Shown here: in pieces, positions 44,637-56,749 of the stretch
How the letters are laid out: the number at the start of each line of letters is the position of its first letter
How positions within the stretch are numbered: position 1 is the first letter of the stretch
Source: Massariosphaeria phaeospora
Lineage: Eukaryota; Ascomycota; Dothideomycetes; Pleosporales
Assembly: GCA_011032825.1 (NCBI GenBank)
Contig: JAADJZ010000007.1
Span: 310,001 to 374,000, forward strand
Direction: 5' to 3'
DNA: 64,000 nt
The notes under the pieces: model-generated
Told to the model about the DNA's origin: nothing
The model's database searches: none
Seen by the model: only the letters and a program-made list of their open reading frames with translations
Made by a program: the position numbers and the translations under genes

Positions 44637-44838
44637 GTTACTAGTTTAGCTAGGTTACTAGTAGTTTACGTTATATTTATTACATTTATTTATTATAGTT
44701 TCTTAACTATTTAGGTAACTCTAACTTAACTTCTACCTACGCTAGATTAACTCTAACTTAATTTTAACTTAAAGTTTATGCAACTTATAACTTAACTTAT
44801 ATCTATTAATAAGTACTTTCTACTTATTCGCTAGCGTA

Positions 44839-45034
44839 GCTATTAAGCTGCTGCTATTGCTTTTAACGTTAAATACTAAACTTTTAACAAACGCGCTTAA
44901 GAAATTTTATTTTGAGCTTTAATACAACTTAATCGTTAGAAGCTTACTACAACTAAAGAGCAAACAATTGTCTAATATATTCTCAACTTTAATTCGCAAG
45001 AATTTGCTTTTCAACTGTTTAAAGTAAAAGATTG
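44839..45034 (+). pseudogene. Fot1/pogo transposase N-terminal fragment
   Basis: Plus-strand reading contains LKSKQLSNIFSTLIRKNLLF (about 44950-45010), the counterpart of the helix-turn-helix region in the neighbouring transposase remnants, cut off by the LTR fragment at 45035. Confidence 0.5.
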
Positions 45035-45367
45035 TTACGATTTAGCTACTACTAACTTAACCTAGCGCGAAGCGCTTAGGTTATAAACTACTAATAAAGT
45101 TATAAAGCAAAGCTAACTAAGTTAAAGTTACGTAATTTACTTAGTAATTAGTAGTTTTAGTAACAACTAAGTAACTAAGCACAACGCTTAGTAATTAGTG
45201 TAATTAGCGTAATTAGTACAACTAATTAACTAAGCACCTAGCTCTAAGTATTAGTATATAGTAAAAACAATAAACTTTTATAACTTATTATTTTCAATTT
45301 TAATTTACTAAGTTAACTTTTACTTTGACTTTAATACTTTTTGCAAAGCAAAGCTCGCTATTGCTTT
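45035..45367 (-). repeat. Truncated LTR, same family as the nested element
   Basis: Starts TGTTACGAT and shares with the reverse complement of the 432 bp LTRs the words CGCGAAGCGCTTAGGTTATA, ACTACTAATAAAGTTA-like, and AAGTTAACTTTTACTTTGAC in the same order and spacing. The homology stops near 45365, where a TA and a Fot1-type terminal repeat begin, so the LTR seems interrupted by that insertion. More diverged than the nested copy, hence older. Confidence 0.7.
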
Positions 45368-45369
45368 TA

Positions 45370-45801
45370 CGCTAGCGAATAAGTAGAAAGTACTTATCGT
45401 TAAGTATAAGTTAAGTTAGAGTAATTAAAGCGTAGGTTAAAGTTAAGTTATAGGTACTACTTTTAGGTTAATAAACTTGTTATAACTAATGTACTTTACA
45501 GCTTCGCTACTTACACAAGTTAGCTACTTACTTTTGCTAAATTTCTACTAAAACTTTTACTTTTTCTAATGTTTTAATAACAATAGTACTTAAAGGCTTT
45601 TTACAAACGTTAGATACAGCTTGCTTTTAAAGCTATTAATTAAAATGCAACGCTTTTTCAACAACGCGCTGCAGCTCTATATAATGTTTTTTAAAAAACA
45701 CTAAGTAATTAACGCGCTAAACAACTTTTACAAGCAAATTGCTAGCTTAAATTAAAGAACTTAGAAAAGCTTAAAGAGAAAGTAATCGTAGAGCATATAC
45801 T
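45370..45801 (+). mobile_element. Fragment of a Fot1/pogo-like element (left end and transposase start)
   Basis: Begins CGCTAGCGAATAAGTAGAAA after a TA, as in the complete copy at 45804, and runs about 110 bp of terminal repeat. Then a plus-strand transposase start is visible: QQRAAALYNVF-like and LKNLEKLKEKVIVEHI (about 45650-45800), the psq-type helix-turn-helix. It breaks off at the TA where the complete copy is inserted; I could not find its continuation to the right. Confidence 0.6.
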
Positions 45802-45803
45802 TA

Positions 45804-47382
45804 CGCTAGCGAATAAGTAAAAAGTACTTATTGTTAAGTATAAATTAAGTTAGAGTTGCACAAACCTAGAGTTAAAGTTAAGTTAAAGTAATTAAAGCGT
45901 AGGTTAAAGTTAAGCTATAGGTACTACTTTTAAGTTAATAAACTTATTATAACTAGCTGTTATAATTATAAAAAGAAAATATATTAAAATATAAAATTGT
46001 AGAAATTTGTACTAACTTAACTTTAACTTACGCTATTTAGTTTTAGCGTATGTATAAATTAAATTAGCACTAGAGTTTTACGTAAGCTAACTTAACTTTA
46101 ACTTAATTTATACTTATTTACTACTTTACATATACTTAAGCTTGTTACGCAAGAATTTCTTTTTAAGCTCGTAGCTATAGCTAATATAGTTAATTCTTTG
46201 CGCGCTAAGCGTAATATAGGCTAAGTTAGCGTAAACTAGTTTAGTACGTTTATCAAACGTTGCTCTAAGCTTAAAGTAAAGTTTAATTGCAAATACAACT
46301 ACAAAAAAGTACTTTGCGAGAATTCTAAAGTTATACAAAGCTAGTTTAGCCTAGTAGCTAACATCAAAGCTAAGTACAGTATCTAGAATAAAAATACGTT
46401 TAACTTCAACAAAGCAAGCTTTATAATAGGCTAGATATTAACTAAAGCCGTTGTTATAGCTTTAGAAAAACGAGAATAGCTAAAAGCAGTGCAGCAAAGT
46501 AATAAAAAGTAAACAATAGTTATCTAACGCATTAACGCAATAAAGTAAGCTATTCTACTTTTTATTATTTTATAAAGCAAGAACTACTTCTTTGCCTAGT
46601 ACAAAAAAGAGAATTTATTTTACAATTAAGTTATTGCAGTTTCTAAAAACAGCTAGACAATAAATAAGCTTAGTTTGTAGTAGTTAAAGCACTTTAATAA
46701 GCATACAAAGAAAAAAGTAGTTAGTAGCTACTAACTACTCGCAATTAACGGCTATAAAAGCTATAACTCGCTTGCATTCTAGCAATACTACAAGAAAAAC
46801 AAAATTATTACTATTTGCATACTTTCGCACTTATTGCACTTTCTATAGCTTTTTAATGTAAGTTGTTTTGCTTTTCTAAAAAAGCGTACGAGCGCTAAGC
46901 TAAAAAATTTATGCGCAACTAAATTACTTACATTACAAAACTTAAGTTTCTACTATGCTTTATACGCGCTTATAATGCAGCAATTACTTCTAGTAATATC
47001 CAAAAAAAAGTTTTAAAGCGCTAGATTAGTTCTATTTAACTTAAAACAAGTTGTAACTAGAGTAGTAAATAGGTATAAGTTGAGTTAAAGTTGAGTTAGC
47101 TTACGTAAGACTTTAGTGCTAGCTTAACTTATACCTACGCTAAAACGTTTTAGCGTAGGTATAGGTTAAGTTAGCACAAACCTCTACAATTCTATATTTT
47201 AATATATTTTCTCTTTATAATTATAACAGCTAGTTATAACAAGTTTATTAACCTAAAAGTAGTACCTATAACTTAACTTTAACCTACGCTTTAATTACTC
47301 TAACTCAACTTTAACTTTAGGTTTGTGCAACTCTAACTTAACTTATACCTAACGATAAGTACTTTCTACCTATTCGCTAGCG
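45804..47382 (+). mobile_element. Fot1/pogo-like transposon with long terminal inverted repeats
   Basis: 1579 bp between TA dinucleotides (45802-45803 and 47383-47384), both ends CGCTAGCG. Terminal inverted repeats of roughly 240 bp (about 45804-46050 and 47130-47382) match through CTATAGGTACTACTTTTAAG / CTTTTAGG-type words and TATTAAAATATAAAATTGTA. The plus-strand interior carries a decayed DDE transposase: WVIAVS-like (VIAVSKNS), LKHFNKHTKKKVV, LLAINGYKSYNSLAFQQY-like, NKIITICILSHLLHFL and FNVSCFAFLK, the Fot1/pogo core where Gly, His and Trp codons are mutated. Short interior relative to Fot1 (about 1.9 kb) suggests deletions. Confidence 0.75.
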
Positions 47383-48861
47383 TAGTTATAACAGCTTTTA
47401 ACGTTTGGCTACGTACTTTATTACTACTACTACTTATTAACAACATACGCGTTGATAGAAACTAGTTTTAAAACTTCAAAAGCTTTTTTGCAGTTCTTTG
47501 TTGTAAATACTTTAAAAACGCGTTTCTAAAAGCTAGCAGAATGTTATCAAAAGTGTTTTCTTATAGAAAGTAATCGCGATTGAACTCGAAGATTTCGCTT
47601 AAGAAATTGTTTTATATTCGAAAAGCTTAATAACAACGTAAAAAAACAATTTTGTTTTTATTTTAAATAGAATAACAAAGTAACAATTTGTTGCCTATAG
47701 ATCTAATCTATGTATAAAATGTACTTAAAAAAGTTAACTACAAAAAATTCAAACTACTAAAGAAATTTTGCTAATCTATATAGTTTCTTAATTTCTTGCT
47801 AAAAGCACTTTGCTTTGCTTGCTACGTTTTGCTACGCCGTAGCACTTGTAGCACTCGTAGCAACTACTACTTAGTATGCTACGTGCTAACGCTTTGTAGC
47901 ACTCGTAGCGCATTACGTAACTTTTGCTAACTTAATTTTACTTTGCGCGTTGTTGTACTTCTACTTTGCGTACTAGCAAGCTTTAATAACTTTTCTACGT
48001 CGTTGCTTAGTTTACAATACCTAGTATTGTTTTTATTTGTAACATTATTTTTTTTTTTAAAAATATTGTTCTAATAGCTGTTCTGCTATGCTGTGCTAGT
48101 TTTTTTTGTACTTTGCATCAAAAGTGCTTTTTTGTATAAAAGTAAGTTAACTCTAATTCTTATTGTGTTGTAACTTTCTTTTGTATTTTTTTAAGTTTTA
48201 AAGTTTAACTATGCTTAAAGTTTTTGTATTTTCTTTTGCAAAGTTAACTATTTGTAAACACGCTTGTTTTGCGCGTATTCGTGCAATAAATTACTTTGTA
48301 GCGAAGCTTTGCCGTTGCTGCTTGTTAAAAAGTCTAAAGTATTTTCTTTTGCTTAAAAAAACTTGTTTAGACTATATTTCTTCTAGCTTAGTATGTAGTT
48401 TTTTTTTTTTTTTAAAAAGTTTGCTGCTGTTGCTAAGAAATAGTAGTTTCTACGTTGAAAGCTTTTTGCAGTAGAGTTTTAAAAGCTTAAAATTCGTTAG
48501 CGTGTTCTAAAGCTTTAGGCTTAAGTTAATGCAACTATTAGTAAAAAGAAAAAGTTGTTTACTTGTAAGCTAGCAACGATTGAAAAAATAAAACGTTTTA
48601 AAAAAGCGTAGTTAAGCGCTTTTTTTAATTCTAAAAGTATAGCTTCTACTAATAGTTTTATACTACTACTACTCGAATTGCTTTTAACTAGTTTAAGCTA
48701 GTTACAAACTAACTTTTCTCTACTTACTTTTTTTTCTTTTAACTTTTCTGCTTTTTTAAAGAACTTGAATTCTTTGCTTTTAGATTTTGCTAGTAATATG
48801 CTTGCACTAATTCTTTGTAGTTTGTAAAATTTCGTATTAGTTTCTATGTATTCTAGCTTTT
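47383..48861. other. Unresolved AT-rich transposon debris
   Basis: About 1.5 kb between the Fot1-like copy and element B. A piece at about 47450-47560 matches the transposase C-terminal stretch seen at 35995-36090 on the same strand (GCGCGTT.ATAGAAACTAG and AAACGCGTTTCTAAA). A cluster of GTAGCAC/GTAGCA words lies at 47820-47930. The open frame at 48211-48474 is low complexity (Leu/Phe/Lys) and probably an accident of composition. Confidence 0.4.
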
Positions 48862-49082
48862 TGTAAAACTACGTTTAATCGTAGGTTTAATAACACTTAA
48901 AATAGATTAATAGTATAGTAATAAAAATAGTATATTCGTATAAAAGAAACGAATTGCTAATTTAGTAGCAATTTAATGCGAGGTACTTTTAAAAGCTTTG
49001 CAAGAAACTAGTCTAGCTTAGTATAGCCTATAGTAGCTATTAATTAAAAAAAAACAAACACGTAAAGCTACTTAGCTTTACA
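48862..49082 (-). repeat. 3' LTR of element B
   Basis: 221 bp; reads TGTAAAACTACG...AGCTTTACA on the plus strand, the reverse complement of the A LTR with transition differences. Confidence 0.95.
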
Positions 49083-49099
49083 TTATTTTTCTTTTAAGA

Positions 49100-51000
49100 G
49101 CTCAAACGTTTTGTAAGCTAACTTTGTTTAAAAATTTTTAATAAAAGCTTATATAGGCTATTGTAAAGTAAAATAGCTCTTTAGAGCTCTATACTAATGC
49201 TTCGAACTAGTACAAACTTAAGTAAAGTTAAAGTAAAAAAGTAGTAAAGTTTTTTTTAGTAAAGCTAGCGGTAAAGTGTACTGCTAGTAGAATCTAGCGG
49301 ATTTTTAGCTTAGCAGCGAGTGCTGCCTATAGTTCTTTTATAGCTTGTACTAGCTTTTTTTAACTTTTATTTTTACATTAACTTTGCTAAATTTTTAGAT
49401 TTAAAAATTAGTTAACGTTAAAATAAGTAAGTTAATCTAGGTTATAATAAGCTATTGTAAAGTGTCTAGTAGCTAATAGTGTAACTATTAGTTTTTTTTT
49501 TGCATATTAGCTTGCGTTAGCTTTTTTTTAGTTACTTTAATTTTTTACTAGCTAACATAAACATTACTAAAGTTAGCAATAACATTTTAAATAATAGCAA
49601 CTTTATAGTGCATTTCTACGCGCGTTGCGTTGTGTTTTAAAGCAATAAAAAGTACTATTACTTAAGCTAAGTAAAATGCTGCATGCTTATTGTTAACAAC
49701 TTTAACAAGCGTTTGTACTAAAAGTAAATTATTAAAAATAACAAAGCAAAAAGCATAAGTATCTAAAATGCTTTTAGTATTTTAATACAAACTAAAACTG
49801 CTGTTTAGTGCGTATCTAAACTAGTTAAAAGCGTTATAAACTATTCTAATTTTATATAAAATACTAAAAAAGCTTTAAAACAAATTAAAAAAAAATGTGC
49901 TCGCTTTAAAAAGAGTTTGCAACAAAAGTTATTTTGTAGTTGTTTTTAACTTTGCTTACAAAGCTCTATTCCTTAGCGCGGTTAAAACTAAAAAAAAAGT
50001 TTTTAAAACTTTTTGCTAGTTTAAAGCGTACACTAACAATAAAGTAAAACTTGCTATAATAAAAATAAGCAAAACTTGCAAAGACATTTTTAAAACGCTT
50101 AATAAGTATGTATTATAACTTCTTAAAGTGTAGCAAAGCGCTAATTTAGTTTTTAATTGCTAATATGCTTTTTACAGCGCGCACTTTTACTTGCACAATA
50201 AATTTACTAACTTTAATAAAAATTTTAATGCTAAAGTTAAGCTAAATAGTTGCGTTTGTACTATTAAAGCTGCTGCTTTTTAGCAAAATTATTTTAAGCA
50301 GTTGTTTAACTAGTTAGTAGTAGCAAAACTTTAAAAAAATATTAAGCAAGCTAATACTTTGCGTAAAAAAGTATGTTAGCTTATTATAAGCTACTATAAC
50401 TCGTATTAACATATTTTAGTTTAAAAAAGCTTGCGTTGTTATTAATTTAGTAGCTAAAAAAAATTGCGAGCGCGCTTAGCTTTTTGCGAACTTTGCTAAC
50501 GCAACTACAAAGCGTGCAGTTAAAAAAAACAAAATGCAAAAAAGTATATTTACAAAGAAAATTAAGTTACTTATAGTAAAGTTTATAAACTTTAGCTAAA
50601 AAGTTGTAAGCAGCTTAGTAGTTTTTAGCGTTAAATTGCAGCTTTTTAAGCTATTGTAGCGTTAAAAGTAGTTTTTTTGTTTAAATTAGTTTTTAAACAT
50701 AGCGTTAGCGTTTTAAAACTTTATTTTAACGTAACAAAAGCTAATACTTAGTAGTTAGTGTAAAAGTAGTTTGCTTTAAAGTAGCATAGTTATGCATACA
50801 TTTTTAAAACTTACTTTGTTTTTTTTTGCTATAAAGTGTGCTACATAAGTTTATAATAGTATAAAATAGCTTTTTTAACGCTATGCCTTGCAATAGTAAA
50901 ATAATATATTATTTTTTTTAAAAAAGTTTGTAACTTAAAAAAATTTAAATTTTTTAAATTTTTTAATGCTAACTATGCGTTAAGTAGTAGAGTAAAACGT
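49100..51000 (-). pseudogene. Unidentified coding-like region of element B
   Basis: Reverse-strand counterpart of 42400-44400 in element A. The same traces recur in the same order (for example the regions 49650-49800 and 49950-50230). Shared by both copies, so it belongs to the element and is not a chance host insertion into one copy. Confidence 0.45.
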
Positions 51001-53635
51001 GTTAACTATTTTTTTTTTAAAAGCACATTGCTTAAAGTGCGTTTTTTATTTTTTTTACTACAAATATTTTTTTTTTTTTTAAATTGTTAAGTGCATTTGC
51101 ACTTATATTTAGCTTAAGTTTTTAAAAGTTTTTATTATTTAAGTATTTTTTTTATTTAACAAAGTACTTTTAAGTGCTAACTAAAGATTTTTTTTTATTA
51201 AGCACTTTTTTAACGTAGTACACGTTGTTTTTAAAAGTGCGCAAAGTATTTACTAAAAGCTTGCTTTAAAAAAGTATTAACTTTTTTTAGTTATAAAGTT
51301 TTAACAAAGATACGTAAAAAACTAAATAAATACTTTTTAGTTTAAAAAAGTTTACTTAGTACGCGTTAGTGCTAATTTAGTTTACAATAGTGCTTAGTTT
51401 TACGTACTTTTAGTTAAGCTTTTTCTTTAGCCTAGTAGATTTTATGTAGCAGTTTAAAATTAGCACTTAGTTACTTTGCTTTAGCAAAATGTACTTTTTA
51501 CGCTTGTTAAAATACTTTTTTTAATAAGCGTTTGCAGCTTTAATTTTGCGCTAGTATTTAGCTTAAAGAGTAATTATGTAAGCTGCTATGCTTGTTTTTA
51601 TAAACAACTATTTGTTACTAAAAAGCATTTTAAGCTAATTTAAAGCTTTTAAAAACGCTTTGTAGTATGCTATAAAAAAAGTAATTTTTGTAGTTACGTA
51701 TTAGCTATTGTTGTACGCAAACTTCGCTACTAGCAGCTACATAGTTTAATTGTTTTATTTAAAGCAATAGTAACATCGAAAGTACTATTCTAGCGTTTAA
51801 TTTTGTTTTTTAGTTTAACTATTTGTTTGAGAGTAATAAGCAGAAGAGAAAACGCTTATTAAGTTAAAATAGTAGCAAAAGCTGTTTTAAAACTTTAAGT
51901 TTATAATAAAACTTTAGTTTAAAATAACGTTTTTTAAAACGCTGTAAAGTTTTACAATTTTTTTTATTTAAACATTGCAAAGTTCTTTGCTATTTAGTTC
52001 GCGCAAGCTAAAATATAGTAAGCTATTTTAGTTAAGTAGTTTACTACAACGAGAATAAAGTTGTATACCTGCTTTATATACTTTAATAGTAAAAGTTTTA
52101 TAATAAAGTTTATTGTAACATTACACTACAAGCTATTAAGCGCTAGCAAAAGTATAAAAAGTTTGTAAAAGCTATGTTTAGCTGCTACTAATTTGCAATA
52201 CTTTAAACAGTTGTTGTAGTACTTTTTAACGTTTTTTTTTATGCTTTTTTACTCGTATTAGCGTTTAACTTTCTCTAAAGTTTTTTTAACGCTAAAGTAG
52301 CTAGCTATTGAGCTGTTATAATATTCTTAAAAAGCCTTTGCTTTCTCTTTTGTTGTATCGAAGTAGATTTTATTTAACTACTTTGTTACAGCTAGTTTTA
52401 GTTTATTTTAGACTACTATAGGCTCTACTAGTTCAAACTCGTTTTCTAAGTTAAAGTCTAAGTTTAAGTTTAAAAAGTTTGCAAAATCGCTTGCTAAATT
52501 ACTTAAAAGAACTTTATTTTCAAAAGCTTAAGCTAAAGTGCTTAAGTTAGTTTTTCTCTAATATACATTTTTAAGTCTAAAGCTTTTATTTTCTTTAAAA
52601 AAGTTAGCAAGCTTGGTTTTTTTGCAAGTTAGCTAGCTAATTTTGTAATTGCTGCTACTAAAGCGAGCTTTTTGTAGACACTATAAGTTATTAAAGCTTG
52701 TAATAAATCTACGTAGATTTTATTGCTTTTCTGCGCAAAAGCATAAGCTTTCTTTATGTAATCTAGTTGTTAAAAAAAGCTATTAGCTAGATTTGTCTTT
52801 TTAGGTTAATAAATTATAACGAAGTTATACTTTGTTAACTTTTTGTAAGCGCGGACTTAATAATAATTTAAAGTTTTTGTTTTTATAAACTATTGTAGGT
52901 TATTGTAGTTTGTATAGAGATTAAACAGAATACTTAAAAAAAAATAGCAAAAGTGTAACAAACTTTTGTTAATTGCTAACAGCTTTTTATTATAAGTATT
53001 GTAATTATACTTCGCTTTGTTTATTTTCTGCAAAAAGAAACTAATTAAGCGCTAATGCGTACTTTTTTTGCTATTTTCACTATTAGAAACTTTCTAGCTT
53101 AGAATTCTACTAATAGCGCTTTTAGAAACGTTAGTTTCGAGCTTTGTAAGCTATTCTACTTTATAATAAGCTAAAATAGAACTATTAAAAAAAGCACTTT
53201 TAAGTTTTTTAAACGCTTTCTTAGCTTTAGTTCTAAAGTTAATTCGCTAGCTTTTTTCTTTTCTTTAAGCGTGCTCGCTTCGAGCTGCTTCTAGCTTTTT
53301 CTAAGTTAGTTTAGTTAATAGTAGAGCAAGCTTAAAGAACTTAGTAATAAAGCGCTAATAATAGTTTATAAAGCTTATAAATACTCGAATATTCTAAACT
53401 ATATTTGCTATTAGCTACTCTTGAATTGTTCTAATTCGTTTTAGGTTTATTTTAACTTTTTCTAAGTATACAATGTAACCTAGGTACTTTCTTTGCTATA
53501 TATGCTACTCGCACTTACTAAGCTTTAAGTATAGCTTTGCTTTACGCAAATGTTAAAAAACTTTTTTAACTTAGGCTTTTTTTGTATTAGAAAATACTAA
53601 AATGTTGTTAAAGTACATAATGCAAGTTACGTTAA

Positions 53636-53953
53636 TTAACTTAGCAAAAGCTTAGTTAATGTAGGCTTAGAATGCTGCAAAAGCATTTGTAAAACTAAAT
53701 AGTATAACAAAGTACTTAAAATAACTATATCGAGTTTTAAAAGCTGTTTTTTATTTGTTTTTTTTTTAATTTGAATTTTGTAATAGGCTTTACGGATGTT
53801 AAGCTTAGTATAGACTTTTGCTTTAGCTAACCTCTCTAAAAACTTTGTAATAAAGAGCAAAAAATAACAATTCTTAATTATAATTTTGTTAAGGCTTTAA
53901 TAGTTAACGCAAAGTTTTAAAGTACTGTTTTTTTTCTTTGCAAAGAGAATTAG
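53636..53953 (-). pseudogene. Reverse transcriptase N-terminal remnant of element B
   Basis: An open stretch with FITKFLERLAKAKVYTKLNI, RKAYYKIQIKKK: the front of the reverse transcriptase, matching that of element A. Its upstream part is separated by the nested insertion at 53959. Confidence 0.85.
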
Positions 53954-53958
53954 CGCAC

Positions 53959-54390
53959 TGTAAAAGCTAAGCGGACTTGGAAAAGTCTTTTATTAGGCTT
54001 AGGTTGGTTCTTAGAGATTGAGTAAGTTCGATAGACCAAAGGAAGTTGTATAGCGTTCGATACTAAGGCAGTAGCAAGTTTTGTTTTGCAAAGAGTATAA
54101 AAGTCAAAGTAAAAGTCAACTTGTAAATTGTAAAATTAAAAACAACGACTGTAAGAGTGCGTTGTCTCTTGTAGTTTATATACTTAGAAAATGTCCTTTG
54201 CTTATTCTTAAGCGCTTACTATTAAGCAGTGCTTATTGCTAAGCGCTTACTATTAAGCACGCTTATTTCTAAGCGCTTACTAGTAAGCGGTTACGTAACC
54301 GAGGTTCGGTTAGCTTGCTGTGTAACTCTATTAGTAGCTTATAACCTAAGCGCTTCGCGCTAAGCCTAGTTGTAATACTAGATTATAACA
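53959..54390 (-). repeat. 3' LTR of the nested element
   Basis: 432 bp. Contains three spaced copies of a TAAGCGCTTACTATTAAGCA-like word (54209-54290), and the palindromic GCGCTTCGCGC near its end. Confidence 0.95.
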
Positions 54391-55066
54391 TTATTCTTTT
54401 TCTTTAATAATTTGTCTTTGAATTGTAGAAGCCGCTTATTTTGTACAAGTAGCCAAAGTTACCTCGCATCTAGCTAGTAGCAACTTGCGATGTTTTCGTT
54501 AACTTATCGTCGCTTTTGTCTTAGCTCTAAAATCCGTTAAGCTAATACACTCGCTAAAATTGCTTGTAACTACTATTTCCTGCAAGGCCTAGATTGTTTT
54601 GTTATGCTAGATTTCTGTTTAAAGTGCGCTAAGTGCACGCGTTTAGGTTAAGCGTGTGTTAACATGTTGTAAAAGTCGTTAGATCGTACTCGTAAAGAGT
54701 ATAGAAAGAAAGTAAATAAAAATAAAAAATTGTTAGCAAAGGTAATAAATTGTCTGCTGCAAAATAAGAAAATTCTAAAGCAAGCAAAAAAGCAGGCGCG
54801 CAAAAAAACTCTTTGTCTTGCGTTAGAAATAGAAGCGTTAAGCAAAACTAAGCTAGCGAAGAAAATTAACTGTCCTGCAGCATCAATTGGAATAGAGTTT
54901 TCGCCTGCGATGTAAGCTACAATAGGCTTAATTAATTTTTTCGTTGCTAGTTATAGTGTTTCTATCGATACCGTGCTAGGATTTAGTAGCAGTTTGTAAA
55001 GTTCGTGTTTAGTTTCCATGTGTTCTCGCTGTCTAGGTAACCTAACTACTTAACTAGGTATTCTTT

Positions 55067-55321
55067 CTAGTTATCTACAACTCGGTGTGCGATAATTTTC
55101 TTAACTTTAAATTCGTTTTCTTTTTTAGTTTCGTAGCGAAAGGTTCGCTGGAGTGGTGTTTGTAAGTTAGCTAGTTCCAACAAGAATATGTAGAATACTA
55201 GGTAGATCTTTGCGTCTTTAAGCAAGTTTAATTTGTAATTAACTAGGCTTCGTTGCTTTAATATCAAAAATAGTCTAACTTTAACGTTGTCTAGACTCTT
55301 GCTTAGTTGTTTTGTGCGCAA
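55067..55321 (-). pseudogene. Integrase C-terminal / chromodomain remnant of nested element
   Basis: Open for 84 codons: KQLSKSLDNVKVRLFLILKQ, VNYKLNLLKDAKIYLVFYIF, then TPLQRTFRYETKKENEFKVK KI. This matches the end of fungal gypsy integrases (DAKIHPVFHVSLLEPA) running into a chromodomain (xFEVEKILxHR), with His, Pro and Gly residues changed as RIP predicts. Confidence 0.85.
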
Positions 55322-55399
55322 ATTCTTTGTAAAGAGATAAACTCTATTCCCTCTTTTTAGCTAAGGTGCTATTTTTCGTTTTTAGTTAACATATAAAAT

Positions 55400-56290
55400 G
55401 CTTTAGCGTTGTGCTATTTCAAGTTTACTTCGTAGTAACTTATGTATTTCTTTAAGCTCTTTTACTACTTTTGTAGCAGTTTCAGCTTTCGCGCCTAAAA
55501 GCGTTCTTTTAAAGAAATGTAAGTGTTTTTTGTAATTCGCGTAGTACAGTGTTTGTTCTGTAGATTCTAACAACTTATTGTTATACGCTAACTATGCTAT
55601 TAGTAGAAGCTCTACTTAATTAGTTTGTTGTTCGTTGCTGTATATCCTTAGATATGTCTTTATAGTTTAATTTGTTTTTTCTATTTATCCGTTTGTTTGT
55701 AAATAATACGCTGTTGATAGCTTGCGTTTCGTTTCAATTGCGGCTAACAAAGTCGTCTAATAGTTCGATGTAAAAAGCTTGTTTTTGTTACTAATAATCG
55801 ATTTAAGTATTTCATAGTATTAGATAAGTTGATCTAGAAGAATAAATCCTAGTTGTTGTGCGATGTACGTGTTCTTAAAAGGTATTATTTCCGCGTACTT
55901 GGTAAATTAGTTAACTATAACTATAATAGCGTTGTAGGCTATTTCTATAGCAAGGTTCTTTAACAAAAGCAATTCTATTACGAAATCTATAGAGATATTA
56001 GTCTAAGGCTTATTTAGTAGCTCTAGAGCCTGCATTTCTTCGTATTGTGCGTAGGTACTATGTTTGTTTTTCTAACAGTCTGCACATTTCTTAACGATTG
56101 CAGTAACTTTGTTTTTTATTTTGCTAAACTCGTAGTTTTGTTTGATAAGTTCTATTGTTCGTGTTATTTCAAAGTAACTATAAACTAGGTTATCGTAATG
56201 TTGTTGTATAATTGCTTCTTGCAATTTTTCTAAAACTATAATTGTAGTCTTTAGAAGCACGTTTAGCGTTTTAGCTAGTTTTAGTAATTC
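55400..56290 (-). pseudogene. Integrase core remnant of nested element
   Basis: The zinc-binding part is open at 56260-56072: HYDNLVYSYFEITRTIELIK, then NKVTAIVKKCADC, matching the H-H-C-C pattern of gypsy integrases (second His changed). The DDE core follows leftwards, broken by stops. Confidence 0.8.
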
Positions 56291-56749
56291 GTCTTAGTTA
56301 ACCTTAAGTATCGCGGTGTCGATAATTTCTTTTGTTTTAGCAATATTATGTTTTCGGCTAAAAGCGTTAGCTTTGCTGTTATCTTTTTCTAGTGTGTACA
56401 CGATCTTGAACTTGTACTAGCCTAGCATTTCTAACTATCTAACCTGCTTTCGGTTGAGTACTTTAGTAGTCGTAAAATTAACTAAGTTCTTGTAATTCGT
56501 GAATATTGTAAGTTCTAAGCAGCTTTTTGCGTATACTCTCTAATGCTATAAGCATGCAACAATAGTTAGCAGCTCTTTGTCGTGCACGTTGTATCGTTCT
56601 TTAAGTTCTAAAAACTTGCGTAAGTAATAAGCAATAAAGTGCTATTTGTCTTTGTGCAATTAACTAGCACATTTTTCTAGCGCAAAATCTAACGCATTAG
56701 TTTCAAAGCGTAAAAGTTGCTTTGCTTAAAATATTTAAAAGCATAGTAA

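Larger units (their letters stand above)
35172..44836 (-). mobile_element. Fot1/pogo-like DNA transposon, split by LTR element A
   Basis: Left inverted repeat about 35172-35410, right inverted repeat about 44642-44836. The right end reads CGCTAGCG followed by TA (44837-44838); the left end is TA (35170-35171) then the decayed GGCTAGTA. The arms match through CTACTAGTAACCTAGCTAAA and the ATATAACGTAAACTACTAGT region. Element A (37182-44636) is inserted near the right arm, with duplicated GTTAC. Without it the element is about 2.2 kb. Its minus-strand transposase remnant is listed separately. TA target use and the transposase type are those of the Tc1/mariner superfamily, pogo branch. Confidence 0.7.

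Noticed and set aside
48211..48474. Open frame of 87 codons in AT-rich debris
   Set aside because: Leu/Phe/Lys-rich low complexity, within transposon wreckage, no match to a known effector or protein pattern; lacks a clear signal peptide followed by a Cys pattern.
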